A stretch of 64,000 bases of DNA from Micromussa lordhowensis (lineage: Eukaryota; Cnidaria; Anthozoa; Scleractinia; Lobophylliidae): the NCBI GenBank assembly GCA_964020085.1, contig OZ026606.1, forward strand, positions 4,057,423 to 4,121,422, read 5' to 3'. The notes beneath the pieces were generated by a model that was given only the letters and a program-made list of their open reading frames with translations, had not been told where the DNA came from and did not search any database. Position numbers and translations under genes: made by a program. Each line of letters starts with the position of its first letter. Position 1 is the stretch's first letter. Positions 35,901 to 47,093 of this stretch are shown here, one piece after another.

Positions 35901-36940
35901 CATGTTTTCGCGGATAAAATGGACAACTTTTCGTATTGTTTTGGTTGTCCTTATAATTTTTTAGTCGTCAACGACAACCGGAGGACTGTCAGCAGCTTTT
36001 AGCAACTGTTGTATGCATAAAACACTTAACCGTTACTTTAAGGAGAGAGTAAAATCATACATATTATTATTCAACAAATTGTAACACTATCCAAATATGG
36101 TCATGATGCTCTTGATATCTGTCATCCGTAGGTAACAGATATCCGGCGGTATACATGTATGTAGCTTCGTACGTGGGAAGAAAAAGTGAAGTGAGAAAAT
36201 GTCGACAGAGAGATTTAAAAATGTTAGGCTGTTTTGTTATCAATTTGTTGAATAATAAAACAATTATCCTGCTCAATCTCGCAGAATATTGTCTGATTTT
36301 AGCCGACTCGGCCTACGGCCTCGTCAGCTAAGTATCAGACGATATTCCGCGCGATTTCACAGGATAATTGTTAATTGTTCGACACTCCATATGTTTATTA
36401 ACTGAAACAAGTAAAAGCAGTTGAGGATGTACATGTATATCTGGTTTACATGTAGGGGGAGACTTATAAACGGGGGGTTTATAAGCGGTATTTTAATGTA
36501 TCTGTTAAATGTGAACTAGCTCTAACAAACAGTGCCACCTAAATTAAAGCCTTTGGTACATAATAAATACACATAATTGTTATAATAATTGTGTGAGTCA
36601 AAATATCGTGAATACTTTGATTTGATTCTGACAGGTCAGTTGTGTACTGACCAGTCAGATAAATTAAATAAAGTTCAAGACATGTGAGCAAACCTTAAAA
36701 CCACAAACCAACTTACTCGGTTGCTGTTTAGTTTTCCCAAGCCTTTTCCTGTACTACACATTAACAACCATAAATATTTTGGGTGTTCAGGGTTTTCTGA
36801 GTTTCCGATTAAATGCATGTCTCATTTCTTTCCAGATTGTGTTATTGTATTTGTTTGTTATCCTTGCTGTCCTGGTGTCTCTGTACTTTTTGTTTTACTC
36901 TGTGTATGCCAACAACAAAGACGAAAGCCACTCCAGCTGA
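32928..36940 (+). CDS. TRIQK: TRIQK (triple QxxK/R motif protein) ortholog
   Basis: Three small coding exons join in frame: 32928-32985 (donor GTGAGG, phase 1), 35111-35199 (acceptor TGTGTCAG, donor GTAAAT, phase 0) and 36836-36940 (acceptor CTTTCCAG, stop TGA). They give 83 residues, close to the 86 of vertebrate TRIQK. The protein begins MGRKDA, has FRKNIGKQEFK at 15-25, a basic stretch to residue 49, one hydrophobic segment at about 50-72 and an acidic/Ser-rich tail. Vertebrate TRIQK has the same order, MGRKDA then YRKxIGKQDYK then a C-terminal membrane anchor; it is a small endoplasmic-reticulum membrane protein linked to oocyte and embryo growth in Xenopus, with unclear mechanism. Here only QEFK and QSRR keep the Gln of the QxxK/R motifs. 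Introns 1 and 2 carry three mobile elements. No single exon exceeds 105 coding bases. Confidence 0.78.
33104..33639. mobile_element. foldback element with TTAA target site, in TRIQK intron
   Basis: The ends are AGCGCCACTATGATC and TCATAGTGGCACT, flanked by TTAA (33100-33103 and 33640-33643). The arms are over 200 bp and nearly identical, for example AGATATCTTGCCAAATTTCA against its complement, with a loop of about 100 bp at 33.32-33.41 kb. TTAA duplication is typical of piggyBac and Kolobok elements. Each arm holds one consensus cAMP response element TGACGTCA (33281-33288 and 33440-33447). No ORF. Confidence 0.85.
34341..34526. mobile_element. MITE, 186 bp, in TRIQK intron
   Basis: The arms CAATAGAGTGTTT and AAACACTCTATTG begin inverted repeats of about 65 bp that include TTGCCCC and AAATTTGATGTTCT. 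No clear target-site duplication was seen. It lies in the intron between TRIQK coding exons 1 and 2. Confidence 0.7.
35555..35860 (-). other. unexplained 97-codon ORF in TRIQK intron
   Basis: The minus-strand ORF 35561-35854 has six Asn and a Cys/His-poor composition with no domain I know. It lies in the intron between TRIQK coding exons 2 and 3, on the opposite strand. It is more likely a remnant of a repeat than a gene. Confidence 0.2.
36064..36370. mobile_element. two adjoining inverted repeats in TRIQK intron 2
   Basis: The pair TATTATTCAACAAATTG (36064-36080) and CAATTTGTTGAATAATA (36241-36257) is perfect. Immediately next, CAATTATCCTG (36261) pairs with CAGGATAATTG (ending 36370), and the arms extend through CGCAGAATATTGTCTGA against TCAGACGATATTCCGCG. 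Probably two short foldback elements side by side. Confidence 0.65.
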
Positions 36941-37798
36941 CAAGAAAGGTACAAACTAAAACTTCATAATCTACACTGCCAGCATTGAATTGTGGCCCTA
37001 GCTTTCTGTCTCCCTTCCATCGTCCTGTGGGTGCATAGATGTAACAGAAATGGATGTTGACCAACTAGTTACAGGGGTGTGTAATGTAGCATTCCCTCTG
37101 TGGAGAGATTCATGTAATGGTCGCCTAGTCATCAGTCATTTAGTCCTTGAATTGGAGATATTCAGTGGATGTGGCTTGGTAAATGTGCCACTGTGTCGCT
37201 GAGACTGATACTCTTTTCCTTAGCCATGATATGCTGACATTTCTTCAGCAACTATGTTGTGAAAGTCTAGAGACCCATCACCGCAGACACCAACAAGGCT
37301 CGAAACTTCAGAATAACAGGCCGAACTGCTCATTGAACTAGTTAACTCAGTAGATACATGTTATGTTGTGTCTATGCCTTCAGCTACAGTGCTGCTTAGC
37401 TCCTTGCTAACAGACTTCAATGTGCAGTTGTAAACTGATGCAAAGCTGAATGGTCAGTAAAATTATCCCAAAACCCTACGCCGGCTAATCATATTGCAAA
37501 ATTCAATCATAGAAAGTCTTGTAGCTAGTATAAACATTTTCAAGCACTTTATTATTGTTTACAACTGAATTTTGCCATGTGGAATGCAAACGGTCAATTC
37601 AGCAAACATCGCCCTTCCTAAACATCAAACTGAACATAACATTTATTCTTAGATCTACATCCGCTGCTAGTACTACTTCATCCATGCCACTGCTAGTAGT
37701 AGTTGTGATACTCTAAAACATTTAATTGGAAGACTTAAGTCACTGCACTTTAATTTTGTAACATAGGTTAAAAAAGAGAAATTACAATCTTCAAATAT
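36941..37798. other. 3' flanks of two convergent genes
   Basis: TRIQK (plus) and the secreted-protein gene (minus) converge here with about 0.9 kb between stop codons. No plus-strand AATAAA was found in this stretch, so the TRIQK 3' end is undefined. It may use a variant such as TATAAA at 37530, or the AATAAA at about 38324 inside the intron of the opposite gene. Confidence 0.4.
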
Positions 37799-37804
37799 TT
37801 TATT
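37799..37804 (-). terminator. polyadenylation signal of secreted-protein gene A
   Basis: AATAAA on the minus strand, 30 bp beyond the stop codon at 37834. A short 3' UTR is implied. Inferred from position. Confidence 0.6.
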
Positions 37805-37833
37805 CTGCAATAGTTTATCACACTACTATAAGA

Positions 37834-40441
37834 TCAGTCTTCCGTGGTAGCACCAAAGCAAAACAGACACCATTCGTCGCAAGGCCAATTATATTCTCGT
37901 TTCTCCTTCTTCTCAGCACAGCCTCCTCGTGGCGGCAAATGAACTTCAATGCCAGCCCTACATGTTTTCCCGCCAAAAACCATTGCGCGCGAAACGGCGG
38001 ATTCAACCCGTTTGGAAACCTCTGCTCCCCAGGCCTCGGGCCAAAGACTTCTGATTTCCTCTTCTACAAACAGCAACTGTCTACAAGGACTTGTTTTGTA
38101 AAACTGTAGTACTGTGGAATTAACTGGTGCTTCATCTGCTGTGGAGACGATTTTGTTGATGATAGTCTTGGTGAAGCCTCTGTGCTCGAGCTCTGCGTTG
38201 TCCAGTTTTTGAAGGACGTCACCGATGGCTGCACGATAGTTGTGGTTAAACACTCGAATTGCGATGTTTTCTGACGCTCTTGAATCTGTAATGTATAAGA
38301 TGAGCAAGATTTGTTGTATAGCTTAATAAAGTGGACATTTTATTTCTTCGTGTCTACTAACTACATTTGTTATAAAGTTAAGTACAACTTTATAGAAAAA
38401 TTGACGTGTGCGATTAATTCAACGTTGAACCCAGGAGGCGTGTGCTGAAAGCTGAGATTTTGCGCTTCTAAAGTATCCCATATTTATATTTGTCTTAGGG
38501 TTGTTGGGTGATCTTTGCCTGTTCTGGCATTCATGTGTATTAAGACTAAGAAATCCGACTTCTGATGGCTAAACCAGAAGGTTGTTTAGTGCAAGAGGTA
38601 TCTAACTTTATGTATCAATTATACAGTAACCAGAATTTTGCCGCTGAATATTATTCCTTGAGCCCAAGTAGGATGCGGGGTGCTAAATAAGTCAAATAAC
38701 AAACACCTCGTATCCAACAAGGGTGAATGGAATAATTGCCTTATTGAGTTGTCAATCGATTCAATGATGTGGACATTTTAGTTTCATTTAAACGAAGCCC
38801 TCGTCTAAAAAAGGCGGGAAAAATTATCGCGCGTTGTTCATGTTTGGGGTTGAATGAACATGTCAGGTTTGCGAGACGGCATATTCAAGTCAAATTCAGC
38901 AGGAGTACTTATTTTTACGCGGCTGTTATCATCAAGACTGCAGACTGTGTTGCTCAGAACCGATTGTGTTCACTGAAGTATAAATTGAAAGGTAAATGAA
39001 TGAAAACTTTATTTAAAAACACGGTAAAAATATCAGTATAACAATAATAGAGAAAAGAAATACATCATATGTAATATTTTCTATTTATTGGTTTACATGT
39101 TTGCCGTGTGGGAGTCCGATGCAGAGAATCATTTATCAATGCTTCTCTTGAAGTGCAATAGAGATTTTGTTGTGTGAAGCTCCTCTGGAAAATCGTTCCA
39201 TAGAGAAGCTCCGCTATAACTGAAGGCTTCAGGTAGTCAGTTCTTGGTTTGTAAAATTTTTGTCTTGCATTGCGAAGATCAAAGGACAAAGTTCTCGCAG
39301 TGGAAATATTACAAAGATTATTTGGGGTAATAAGGTAATAGACCTTGCTGGAGTGCTAAGCGTAATAAAATACTGAAATTGTGTTTTCACTAAACGATAA
39401 TGAACGAATGGATCTTTGAATTTTTTTCTGTTTTTCTTCTTCAACAGTCGCTCTTGCTGTCAATTTTAAAAGCCCTTTCGATGAAATGTTTCGTATCAAA
39501 CTCTAGAGGTTTAGTTATTTCTGTTAACTATTAATAGTTTCCGGGACATTTGCTTACGCCAATTATTTCGGCAAATGTGCTGCTTTCAGCCAGTTTTTCG
39601 GCAGAGCATTCCTCCATCGGCAACTGACTTGCCGCATTAATTTCCCTTATACAGTCAAACACGGGTATTAAATTATAACTGGTAACCTAAATCAGGGCTT
39701 TGTTGTTCGAAAGCCCGTTAACATTAACCGAGGATTAAAATCTAACCGAAGTATTAATTTTTCTGGTATCAAAATGGTATCGAAATGTTTGTCACGGCCG
39801 CAAACTACACAAAAGTTTTGTGTAGTTTGCGTTTATTTAAATTCAAAACTGAAAGACAAACAACAGAAAACCTCACCGCGAAAAAGTTACAAAACTCAAA
39901 TCGAAACTCTCGCGCTTATCCTGGGAAAGCTTAATCGCGCCGCTTTGAACAGCCCGGTCCTGAAAGCTACAAGTGCATTATACGAAGTTTAGAATTTAGG
40001 TATTAATCTACTGGATTAATTTTTCACTCCCAGTTAAGTACGAGTTCATCTCGTATTGGAATGTGTTCCGTCTTTAGATTCGTGGGAGTGTGAATATTTT
40101 AACGAGGAGTTTTCGCCCCAAAATTGTCATGAAATTATGAACTGTTAGATATTATAAGAAGAAATGATATTTTGAGGTAGAAAATTTGTTACATAACGCG
40201 AACAGGTAATGTACATGCAAATTACAACTATGCATGTCATCAAGCGATTATTGGCTTTCACATTGAAATAAAAGGAAACAGCGCTAGAACTGCACGTTAC
40301 ACTTGGTTATTGGAATTTGCAGTTAATATCTGGCTTATTACACGGCGACTTACCTTGACGAGTCCGCATTGAGCCGGTTGTAGTTATAAGAAGGCACAAA
40401 GCCGAAAACATCACACTTATATACCATGTCATGTTCCTCAT
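37834..40441 (-). CDS. secreted six-cysteine protein, family member A
   Basis: Two exons: 40354-40441 and 37834-38285, with donor CAAG|GTAAGT and acceptor ATTACAG, phase 1. They encode 179 residues. Exon 1 gives MRNMTWYISVMFSALCLLI and onward, a typical signal peptide of about 23 residues; an in-frame TAA lies upstream (40478-40480) with no other ATG between. The mature part has an N-glycosylation site (Asn85), VEEEIR (103-108), PEAWGAEV (112-119), CRAGIEVHLP (138-147) and a CLFC near the end. The six mature cysteines are C97, C138, C152, C165, C169 and C172, so three disulfides are likely. It is a clear paralog of the 47.1 kb gene, with the same intron phase and the same 452 nt second exon. 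I do not recognise the family; function unknown. The 2068 bp intron holds a LINE fragment and a MITE. Confidence 0.82.
39000..39450 (-). pseudogene. LINE (CR1/L2-like) reverse-transcriptase C-terminus, decayed
   Basis: The minus strand shows the conserved end of LINE ORF2: TARTLSFDLRNARQKFY, then, after a frameshift near 39225, FSYSGASLWNDFPEEL and SLLHFKRSIDK followed by a stop (39129-39131). SGAxLWNxLP followed by LxxFKRxL is the standard C-terminal signature of CR1/L2/RTE-type non-LTR elements. An AT-rich tail follows to about 39000. It lies in the intron of the secreted-protein gene A, same strand. Broken and 5'-truncated, so inactive. Confidence 0.8.
39693..39962. mobile_element. MITE, family G, copy 2
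   Basis: Ends CAGGGCTTTGTTGTTCGAAA and GCTTTGAACAGCCCGGTCCTG are related to the copy at 31073. Shared internal blocks include AACCGAAGTATT, CAGAAAACCTCACCG and CTGGGAAAGCTTAA. Near 39800 a perfect hairpin, CGCAAACTACACAAAA against TTTTGTGTAGTTTGCG, is inserted. It lies in the intron of the secreted-protein gene A. Confidence 0.7.
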
Positions 40442-43400
40442 TCTATAAGCGAAGTACTGATTCTGCGGGGAAGAAAATTATACAAGACGGCAACTTCAAT
40501 TGGTGTTTTTATATCCCTGATATTGCTTGTAAGAAATCATAACATGCATAATAGTTTCCAATAGGCAAATAAAAAATACCGCCCATTTATTGTTAAATTT
40601 CACCTCTTCCTTACTTTCCCAAGTTTGGCAGCCATTACTGGCAGGGCTTACAGAGTTTAAAATCAGCGAATCGAAGTTGTGAACAAATACAGTACTTTCC
40701 TTGAAGCGTTTCGTGTAATTGAATGAGTGCCGTCCGTCGCACTCAGTTCCCTTGTCAATGATCACTGGGCAGGAACAAGATGCCAAAAATGTATTTCGGT
40801 CGATTCTTAGGATGCTAATTTGTTTGACCAATCAGAAAGCAGCTGTAATATGAGCTAACATTGTACCAGAGTCTCTCTGGAATAGATTTTTTGAAGCTAA
40901 GAAACTGTTCGGTAGCTCTAGAGATTTGTCTTAAGAGGTAAAACCTAACCGGTGCAAATTATTGAAGTATTAAACGATGTCTTGCTCGTATATTACGCCA
41001 GAAAAGCGGAAAATAGACGGCGATTCTTTCAGCGAGTTGTAACGGAAATTAAATATTCTTTCCCTTCGACCTTGACAATTCTTGTATTCAGTTTTGTTTC
41101 GATTATTTAAATCCTTCTTTGAATTGCAGCTTCTTTATTTCGTTCATTTCTGCCGTTATCAAGGAGCTGAATTATCTTATCGCACAAGAAAACATCAAGT
41201 TACTGATAATTCGTCTTACCTTGACTTTCTGTACAACGTTGCAGCTGTGCAAGATTCTGTTTTTTTGAACGGTTGAATGGAACAGAAACAATTTATATGT
41301 TCTTGGCCTTAGTAATAAAAAACCCAGCCGCTTTTCAAATGAGTTGCATTCGATAATTACTTGCCATTAATAAGGAAATGTTTGATAGCTCTATTATGGT
41401 TCCTTTAACAAGTTACAAGCCGCAATTAGTAATTTCCTTTTGTTGAATGGATTCAATAAGCTCAATTTGAGGAAAGAGGTGATAAAAGATCAACACCGTT
41501 ATCTTCCAATTGAATTTTGGCCGTAATTCAACAAGGATAGCCCGTTACTGTGTTTGGCTGGCCAATTACTCACCATTTTTGTCTTCCCTCGCGGAATCGT
41601 TGCAGAAAATTGCACATTTCTTCCTTAGTTAACACCTAGTGTAGTTATTAAAGTGTGTAATGCTGTTTGCTTAATTGGTTGCGGTTTCCGTCTTGCGAAT
41701 GTACCCATTCTTCATCCGTTTCGTACCATCAACATAAGTGGGTTTTACAATTAATGTTGCGTGGTAAGAAGTCACTTCAAAATTGTTTTGCAAGTAGTTC
41801 TCGTTGCTTTAGCCGAGACTTTTTTAGGACCCTCTGGAAGCTTTTTTTTTTAGGTTTTCGGTTATTTATCATTGACTATTCCGTTTAAGAGTTCATTTTA
41901 ACCTGCCAGCTAGCAGATGCTCTGAGACTAATTGTCATGGCATGATAAACTTTAACGGTAGAGGGAAAGTAGACTTTCATTTAATGTTCTATGACGAAAA
42001 TGATAACAGATCTTACGTTTGTGGGTTTCAATTAATCTGTATTATCCACTCGTATATTAAAGTAACACCTTTAAGCAAGGAAAGGGATTTCAGGCATCGT
42101 TATTACTCGATAGAACGACAGCTTTATTGGAAAACCGGCGTATTGCACGCGGTTGGCCATTGTCTCACAATGCGTGGTATGGTAAAGTTACGTAGCCCAA
42201 ACATTTGCTCTTGCCTTAGAACATAGCTCACGCGAAGCCTAGAAAATTCTGAAGCGTCTGTCGTTGAGTATAGAAGTAATCATGTAAGATTTGGACAGGT
42301 CAGATTTGGCGGTAAATACAAAAACAAACAACGCGCTCCAAGAACTCGCGCGCGACGCCACGTGCCAGGAGCAAACAAACTCTTCCGACCGCCAGCTGTC
42401 GAAGTAAAAATCTTAGACGTTTTACCGCGGCCGTGTGAAGAGCCCACTTTGCAAATAATACATTGGGAAGTGGTTTCGTCTAAGGCGTTGTTTGCATTTT
42501 TTTCGTTTAATTTTGCAAAGCAAGCAAACACTAACATCCCGTTAGAAAGCGCGCGAAAACGAAGGCGTTCTTCTATAATTGTAAAACCTATTTATTCTTC
42601 TATAATTCTTCTAAAAGGCGTAATTCTATAACTTGACAGAAAAAGCACAGAACAAGTACGAATTGTTGACTATTATTATTAATAATGGCGCCAGTAAAAG
42701 GAATTTACATTTCGATGAACGAAATAAGAGCGACTGATTTTCCTTTCCTTTTCGAATAGTTTTTCCTTCAGTAAAGAAATAAAAAAATATTGTCTTAGCA
42801 TTTCCATCACGTTTGAGAAACACGAAAAATCAGAGTAGATAAACGGCTTGTGTTCCCAAAACATTTCTGATTTCCCCAAACGTGGAGAGTGTTTTCTATT
42901 TTTTTTTTAAGAAACAAGGGACATACAATTCTAAACCAAATTTTCAAAACGAGAGTTTTTTTGTTTTGGGTGTACATTTTACTAGTAGCTGATTTCGTGC
43001 GGAAGGAAGGAAGTCATTGAAGCCGTTTCATGGTGGAGCTTTGTGTTACGCCGTAACACTTTATGAAAAATACATTCCTTTATTTTGTTGAATGGTTAAG
43101 CCTGCACTAAGCTTGTTCCAAAACCATTTCATTTGTTACAATCCATGAAAAGGTGTTTCAAAAGTGACTGTTACATTTTCCTGCTATTTCGAGACAGATC
43201 GATATGAAGATTTTACATTCTTGTATCCTCATCGTTGTTATTTGAACCGGTTGTAACAGGTTTTTGTAAGTCTGACCTCTGAGCTACAGAAATAAGCAGC
43301 GCCATTTCGATATTATGTAACTCTGTGTAATATTCTGTGAAGTCTTTTAGGGCAGTGGCCTTAGGCTATGTGCATACGGACCGCTTTGACAGTTTTCCGG

Positions 43401-44039
43401 GGATCAGTCGCTTAAGTATTGACAGAGGTTTGTTGGAATTCCCCTATGCAGCTACATTAAACTTCCGTCTTAACTCTTCTTAAGCCAACATATTTTCTCG
43501 GGATATAACAAACTACCACTGACAACCTCATGCCATAAATCAGGTACAGCAATGTGTTTCAAGGTTCGCATTTTACGGCTAACAGTTCACTAATATTTTG
43601 GCTTTGACAGCTAACGGTTACTGATGTTTTATCCTTCCAGTTAACAGAAATCTTGGAAATTTCAAAAAGCTGAAAATTGATGTTTACTATTGTATAACAT
43701 GTTAGATCTTAGGATCATTCTGGGATGGAAAAAACGGTATTATAAAAATTGTTGCCGAATATTAGGTTCTCCGGCTTTCACTTCCAAGCCACAAGACAAG
43801 ACCAAGTCACAAGACAAGACAGTTAACCCAATTGACACTAGTTCTGGAAGGGATTTTCAGTGATGATTGAGAGTTTAGTTGGACTACGACATTCAACACT
43901 TCAGCACATGCCGGATTTCCATTGAAGCCGCGTGACGTACGAAATTATTTTCATTTCCTCTCGTAATTTGCTTTGGCAGCCTGTGCATCAACGTAATTTA
44001 GTTTATTAACTCGGAAACCAAATTACAAATAAATAAAAC
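40442..44039. other. intergenic, no gene recognised
   Basis: Upstream flank of gene A. ORFs of up to 111 codons (40496-40831 minus, 41942-42226 plus, and an overlapping opposite pair at 42280-42631) have no domain. The 42.28-42.6 kb patch is GC- and CpG-richer than its surroundings and could be a promoter or first exon, but no splice-consistent protein could be built. A short duplication, ACAAGACAAGACCAAGTCAC, lies near 43792. Confidence 0.35.
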
Positions 44040-44375
44040 TGACTTTTCAGATGTTCCTATGGAACACACATAGAGGATATTACATGGCTGCGTGGAGATA
44101 CGAAATTTCTCTTCGAGTGTTCAACACAAGAAGAGAAATTTCGTGTCTCCAAGCAGACATGTAATGTTCTAACACCATTGAAATACCAAACAATTTTACT
44201 TTCGCTCCGAAAGGCGCGATTTATTATGTAACCATAGCAAGGTGATCTTTTCACATGTGATCACGTTGATGTTTTCACGGTGATCTTTTCAGCTGTGAAG
44301 ATGGCGTGTTATTTTCACGTGTAAAGATTTTTGGTTTTAGTGCGAAAGATCACCTGGTATTTCATTGGTGTTAAT
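44040..44375. mobile_element. MITE-type repeat with hairpin
   Basis: GGAGATACGAAATTTCTCTT (44094-44113) is complemented by AAGAGAAATTTCGTGTCTCC (44131-44150). The following GTGATCTTTTCACATGTGAT and TTTTCACGTGTAAAGAT motifs and the end ATCACCTGGTATTTCATTGG are typical of a very common anthozoan MITE. The borders are approximate. Confidence 0.55.
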
Positions 44376-44673
44376 ATAATTTCAATTCGGCGTCAAAATG
44401 TTTCTCATAAGTAGACACTGCTATTCAAACCGATCGAGCACCTTCAATACGGCGCACAGTGCAGACACTTTCTTGTCCCGACTGTATTTGGCATTTGTCT
44501 TTATCCTTAAAGTTCCAGCATTGTGTCGATTTGTGTGTTGGAAAAGACCTCGCTATGAACAGAATGCCGCTACCATAAGATGTTGGGAAAAATGACCGCT
44601 TCCATATTCCAAAATTCCACGCATGTTTTAAATAAAGTCAATTTGCTGTTTCATAATTAACGGAGAATGGCTC

Positions 44674-45247
44674 AAGGTGGCTCAAAACAGTTTCTAGCAC
44701 TTTCCGAGACTTCCAAGACCAAGAATCTGATGGGTCATTATAACCACTCTTAGAACATTCGTAATTATAATTTTAAGGGATTGTAATTAAAAAACAGTAC
44801 GGTGAATTTTTTTTACATTACTACATTTTGATTAGCAGGATAAGAAAAAATTTTTAGCAAAGTTTAAAAATATTCTATAGATGGAGTTCAGAGCCACCTT
44901 AAATTTTCAAAATTTTAGGTGGCTCTGAGCCTCATCTACATATTTTTTTTTAACTTTGCCAAAAGTTGCGTCCTATCCTGCTAGTTGGCAAAGTTTGATA
45001 ATATAAAAAAACCTCACCGTGCTGTTTTTGAATTACAAGCCCTTGAAGCTACAATAAAAGGGTGTTGTAAGCAGGTCGTACTGTTGCTATGGTAACCTAT
45101 TGTGTCACGAAGATGACAACAACGTGTTCAGCAGTGTTTAGGCAGTATTTTGATACCACGATTGTAGCATCAATCGATACGATAAAGAGTGGTTGTAATG
45201 ACCTGTCAAAATCTTAGTCTTTGAAAGTGCTGTTTTGAGCCACCTTA
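44674..45247. mobile_element. foldback element, 574 bp
   Basis: The ends AAGGTGGCTCAAAACAG and CTGTTTTGAGCCACCTT are perfect complements, and the arms continue through GCACTTTC and GGTCATTATAACCACTCTT. The interior is itself a second inverted repeat: AGTACGGTGA, AGCAGGATAAG and AGAGCCACCTTAAA against TTTAGGTGGCTCT, TATCCTGCT and TCACCGTGCT. The element is therefore nearly fully self-complementary. No ORF; no clear target-site duplication. Confidence 0.75.
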
Positions 45248-46818
45248 ATGAACAGTTTTAGCCTTGTTTTAGCTGTTTGTGTTTTTGACCCATCTACGTT
45301 GTAGTGCCGCGAAAAACGCAAAAAAAGGTTTGAGCGATTGTCATTGTTGATGTTGCTCAAAACAGAATGATGTGCGCCATATTTTTAATATTTAAAACAA
45401 TATTTTATTTGAAAGCAGAGCTGCCCCTTTTTAAGGTAGTTCTGTTGCTTAAACCAAAACACATCAGAAAAAACAAACAAACAAGTAAACCAAAAAAAAC
45501 AGGTCATAAAAGTGCGATCGTTTTTAAGTCCAAATTTAACTAATTGTTAGTGAACAACCGATTGGCAAGAATCCGTTAGGCATAGTGTTTCGAGAGAAGC
45601 AGGCAGTTCGTGAATTGCCATTAGAAAAACACATCTAAATGTTTCGAAAATCGAACAGATCTCAGCTGACATTTGAGGCGACATTTCAAATGTGATCTAG
45701 CAGCATTTGTTTTGACAAGGTGGTGAATCATGAATCATGAATCACCCCAGATTTGCGGCTTTGATTTACTGCACTTTAAAGCAACTCAGTAAGCCAGTTG
45801 TTTCTTTACAATCTTCAATTTCAACAGCAGAATTTGCCGACATCAAGCGCGTCTTCTTGTACTCTTCATTTTTTTGGAAGAACCTTTTTTACCGGACCGG
45901 TGTCGGACTGAGATTAGCCCAGATTGAAGAACACACTACGAACAAAGCGCAGACTGAGAGCCACTTGACGAACTTTATGTTGACAACTTTTCGGTAGAAT
46001 GTTAAACTACTGCTAAAGATATTAACGATTGCATGGAAATTGTAACTTGAGAACATCTTAAAAACGAAAAAGGCCCCGAATGGCACAAAAAAAGTAGGAG
46101 AAATAAACTAAGAACGCTGATTTCCAGCCCGAAAATTAGACGATCTTACAAGGAAAAAAAATCGAGTGTATTCAGCCATTCCACTTTGCACATAATTTAT
46201 TACGTCTGTCATAATATTTGGTGTCCCAGTTTGCCCATTTGGACTGTTTTCAAACAAGATGGCAACGTCTAATTTTATTCTTTACATTTAGTATGAACTG
46301 ATATCAATGCACGTCCTACACACAACAGACAGAAAAAAAAAGAAAAATGATAATTAAACATGCAGAGACGGCCTGTGAGTAAACTGTCGGAGTGAATCCA
46401 TGAAATTTCCGTTTAAAATATAAAAGATGAAATTGGTTTCGTCTTTAAAATGTGTTAATTTCTGAATTATTTGTTGTCATTTAGGTACAAACTTGAACCG
46501 AATGTTGTAATATTTAAACAGTTATGTGCTTGTGTTTATTTTAACCTTTTATATTTTAATATATTATTCGAGACCCCTTCACGTGTTTTTAACGTGTTAC
46601 ATAGTTTACTTAACCAACCAAAGCGAACGCAAAACTCAATTTGAAGGAGAATGTAAAATATCATTTCCGTTTTCTTCACACTACACCTACCGGACAAAGT
46701 TCTAAATATAGTTTTATCAGCGAAGTGTAATATATCAGCGAGAAGAAATTCATAATTCTTTCAATCAATGTGCAATTTTGTATGCTTGTGATACCTCACT
46801 GACTTGTTCAAATCAATC
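45248..46818. other. intergenic, no gene recognised
   Basis: Short ORFs only (86 codons plus at 45737-45997, 65 codons minus overlapping it). No repeat could be delimited. Confidence 0.4.
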
Positions 46819-46824
46819 TTTATT
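46819..46824 (-). terminator. polyadenylation signal of secreted-protein gene B
   Basis: AATAAA on the minus strand about 270 bp past the stop at 47094. It is the nearest consensus found; a variant signal closer in is possible. Confidence 0.4.
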
Positions 46825-47093
46825 CTTACAAATATGAGGTTTCGCACACGTGTGTCACAATCTTTAATTTTGTTAGCGATTCTTCGGAAATAATCCTGAG
46901 TATATCTTCTGTAGAACATGCACTATTCGAAAATGTCAATGACTAATTTATGACAAAATTAGTGTGTTGCAAAGTTTGATGTGTTGTTGTTACTTCAATG
47001 GCTTACGCAAGAAATAACAATCAGTTCATTTAGGCCTTCTCTCGAATTATAGTATTAGTATGTAACAGTGAAAAGCAGTAATCCTTTAAACGT

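Noticed and set aside
42280..42631. Opposed ORFs in a GC-richer patch
   Set aside because: No domain and no splice-consistent extension; kept only as a possible promoter or CpG-rich patch.
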